Assembly (NCBI GenBank): GCA_019022495.1
Contig: JAFEKR010000002.1
Location: 5,394,001-5,458,000 of the forward strand
Length of the DNA stretch: 64,000 nt
Source of the DNA: Epichloe hybrida
Lineage: Eukaryota > Ascomycota > Sordariomycetes > Hypocreales > Clavicipitaceae
Direction of reading: 5' to 3'
Shown here: one piece after another, positions 62,481-64,000 of the stretch
Layout: each line of letters starts with the position of its first letter
Position numbering within the stretch: position 1 is the stretch's first letter
Position numbers and translations under genes: made by a program
Notes under the pieces: generated by a model
Databases searched by the model: none
What the model was told of the DNA's origin: nothing
The model's input: only the letters and a program-made list of their open reading frames with translations

Positions 62481-63710
62481 ATGAGCAAGCCCCTAGCCTT
62501 TGGGCTCAACCTATCCAAAAAGACCAGCAGCACAACGAAGCCGAAAGCGACCCTGTCAAAAAAGCCATCAGCCTTTGGAGCTGCAGATGATGACGATGAA
62601 TCAGCCGATGAGCACAGCAAAGGGGAGGTGGGACTCCAGAACATCGGCGGCGGCGATCTGGACGACTTTGGCGCAGCAATATCAACCTCGGATTCACGAA
62701 AGACGGCCAAATTAAAACCAGACCTCCCGTCACAACCCCCCAAACTAAAATCGAAACCTCAAAAAAGTGCCATGCTCGGCGATCTATCCAGCTCACTGGC
62801 GTCCAAGAAAAATGCCCAGGCAGCAACAGAACTGGACCCCAGTGTCTACGAATACGACTCAGTGTACGACTCTTTAAAACCAAAGAAGGAAGCGACAATC
62901 GAGGAGGCCGAGAGAAAACCTAAATACATGAAAAGCCTTCTCCAGGCAGCCGAGGTCCGAAAGCGAGACGCCTTGATCGCAGAGGAGAAGAAGATTGCGC
63001 GCGAAAGAGCAGCCGAAGGCGACGAATTCGCCGATAAAGAGAGGTTCGTGACAGAGGCATACAAGAAGCAGCAGGAAGAAAACAAGAGATTGGAGGAAGA
63101 AGAAAAACGCAGAGAGGAAGAGGAGGCCAAGAAGAATGAAGGAGGGGGCATGTCTGCATTCTACCGCAAACTCTTGGACAAAGATGAGGCGAGGCACACG
63201 GAGATTGTCAAGGCGACGGCGGAAAAAGCGAAGCAGGGACTGTCCGCGGAGGACAACCAGAAATCTGACGAGCCGAGTCTGGAAAAGTCAGAAGCTGATC
63301 TGGCGAAAGAGCTGAATGAGAAGGGCGCCTCTGTCGCAGTCAATGAGGATGGACAAGTGGTCGATAAAAGGCAGCTGCTGAGGGGCGGCCTCAACATCAG
63401 CTTGAACAAGAAGGAGGAGGTCAAGAGAGACGCCGAACGTCCGAAGGAGACCGAGAAGAGAACCACAGATGGCATGCAGTTTGGTAGAAAGCAGGCTATG
63501 AGGGAACGCCAGACTCGCATGATGGAGGAACAGCTGGAACAGTCACTGAAGCGATCGAGAGAGGCCGAGGAAGCGCAACGGCAGGAAGTGGAGCGGGCGT
63601 CCAAGAGTAGGAAGACCGAGACTGACATTTCAAGCGCAAAGGAGCGCTACCTTGCGAGAAAGAAGGCCGCAGAAGAGGCTAAGAAGCAAGGGGTTGGTGC
63701 TGTAGAATAG
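62481..63710 (+). CDS. NSRP1-like nuclear speckle splicing regulator
   Basis: Single exon, 409 aa. The N-terminus (MSKPLAFGLNLSKKTSST, then KKPSAFGAADDDDES) is the low-complexity start seen in this family. Residues about 115-245 match the NSRP1/CCDC55 N-terminal domain: DPSVYEYDSVYDSLK, KPKYMKSLLQAAEVRKRD, then a long E/K/R helix and AFYRKLLDKDEARH. The remainder is charged and helical, and ends in SKSRKTETDISSAKERYLAR, another family signature. Human NSRP1 is an RNA-binding nuclear speckle protein that affects splice-site choice; a similar role is inferred. The start is the only ATG that gives the family N-terminus. Confidence 0.88.
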   Translation: MSKPLAFGLNLSKKTSSTTKPKATLSKKPSAFGAADDDDESADEHSKGEVGLQNIGGGDLDDFGAAISTSDSRKTAKLKPDLPSQPPKLKSKPQKSAMLGDLSSSLASKKNAQAATELDPSVYEYDSVYDSLKPKKEATIEEAERKPKYMKSLLQAAEVRKRDALIAEEKKIARERAAEGDEFADKERFVTEAYKKQQEENKRLEEEEKRREEEEAKKNEGGGMSAFYRKLLDKDEARHTEIVKATAEKAKQGLSAEDNQKSDEPSLEKSEADLAKELNEKGASVAVNEDGQVVDKRQLLRGGLNISLNKKEEVKRDAERPKETEKRTTDGMQFGRKQAMRERQTRMMEEQLEQSLKRSREAEEAQRQEVERASKSRKTETDISSAKERYLARKKAAEEAKKQGVGAVE

Positions 63711-64000
63711 ATACCCATGAAAGAAATGACGACAGCCACGGGCTGCGGTGATTTGACTGAATGTACTAACTCATTGGGCGAACAAAGAATCTCTGCCAAA
63801 AGGCGACTGCCATCTATGCTTGCTCAGAAAATATATCCCAAACATGGTCGTCTAGTATACACACCTACATCCGGTCTTCTAAGAGTCGTTCATAAAGTAC
63901 AATTTTCCACAATAGTATACTGCCAATGGAAACAAACTCCGCCCACCATTATCCGATTCAACTGATTCCTCGATAAGCCACATTTCATGAGCTGGGATTG
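63711..64000. other. Downstream end of the window
   Basis: 290 bp after the NSRP1-like stop codon. No gene can be supported. It probably contains the 3' untranslated region. Confidence 0.5.

Overview
This window looks like nuclear DNA of a filamentous ascomycete. The coding regions are broken by short GT-AG introns (mostly 54-240 nt) with CTAAC/CTGAC-type branch sites. The proteins are fungal-type orthologues (SF3b subunit Rse1, eIF3a, Mss51, Dfg10, Rbg1, CCA1, G-gamma). Gene style and the many dispersed TACTCCGTA/TACGGAGTA palindromes suggest Pezizomycotina, probably Sordariomycetes/Hypocreales; the order is an inference. I see no rRNA gene, intact tRNA gene, CRISPR array or secondary-metabolite cluster. 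Sixteen protein-coding genes are well supported and one small gene is tentative.

Layout. 1-3.8 kb: gene-free leader. 3.8-6.5 kb (+): leucine-rich-repeat protein. 8.1-11.8 kb (+): Nto1/BRPF-like PHD-finger protein. 14.2-15.5 kb (+): PP1 catalytic subunit. 16.5-17.0 kb (-): SelW/Rdx-family protein. 18.1-18.5 kb (-): G-protein gamma subunit. 20.8-21.5 kb (-): Hub1/UBL5-type ubiquitin fold with an RS/RD-rich N-terminus. 22.0-25.4 kb (+): eIF3a. 27.1-28.15 kb (+): Dfg10 polyprenol reductase, convergent with an ALKBH6-like dioxygenase (28.2-29.2 kb, -). 30.9-35.5 kb (+): Hos4-like ankyrin protein. 36.5-38.5 kb (+): Rbg1/DRG1 GTPase in seven exons.

38.5-45.3 kb is a gene-poor island rich in the palindromic motif, with one plausible two-exon small gene. 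45.35-47.1 kb (+): CENP-B-type DNA-binding protein without a transposase domain. 47.1-51.4 kb: the tRNA nucleotidyltransferase gene CCA1 (48.5-50.2 kb, +) lies between two related AT-rich repeat copies. One copy holds a tRNA-like, SINE-like insert. A separate element of about 670 bp with perfect 36-bp terminal inverted repeats follows. 51.4-54.1 kb (-): PXA-domain membrane protein with an unusually long intron. 54.8-56.5 kb (-): MSS51, divergent from RSE1 (56.8-60.8 kb, +) across 284 bp. 61.0-61.9 kb (-): intracellular LysM/zinc-finger protein with a GC-AG intron. 62.5-63.7 kb (+): NSRP1-like protein.

The genes are core cellular functions rather than one pathway: pre-mRNA splicing (Rse1, NSRP1-like, Hub1-like), translation and tRNA (eIF3a, Rbg1, CCA1), chromatin (Nto1, Hos4-like), signalling (PP1, G-gamma), dolichol synthesis (Dfg10) and mitochondrial COX1 expression (Mss51). 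The unusual material is the repeat islands and several odd exon-intron structures, above all a splice junction in the ALKBH6-like gene that cannot be canonical and in frame at once. All exon models were built by eye from reading frames, splice consensus and remembered family sequence; none was checked with transcripts or searches.
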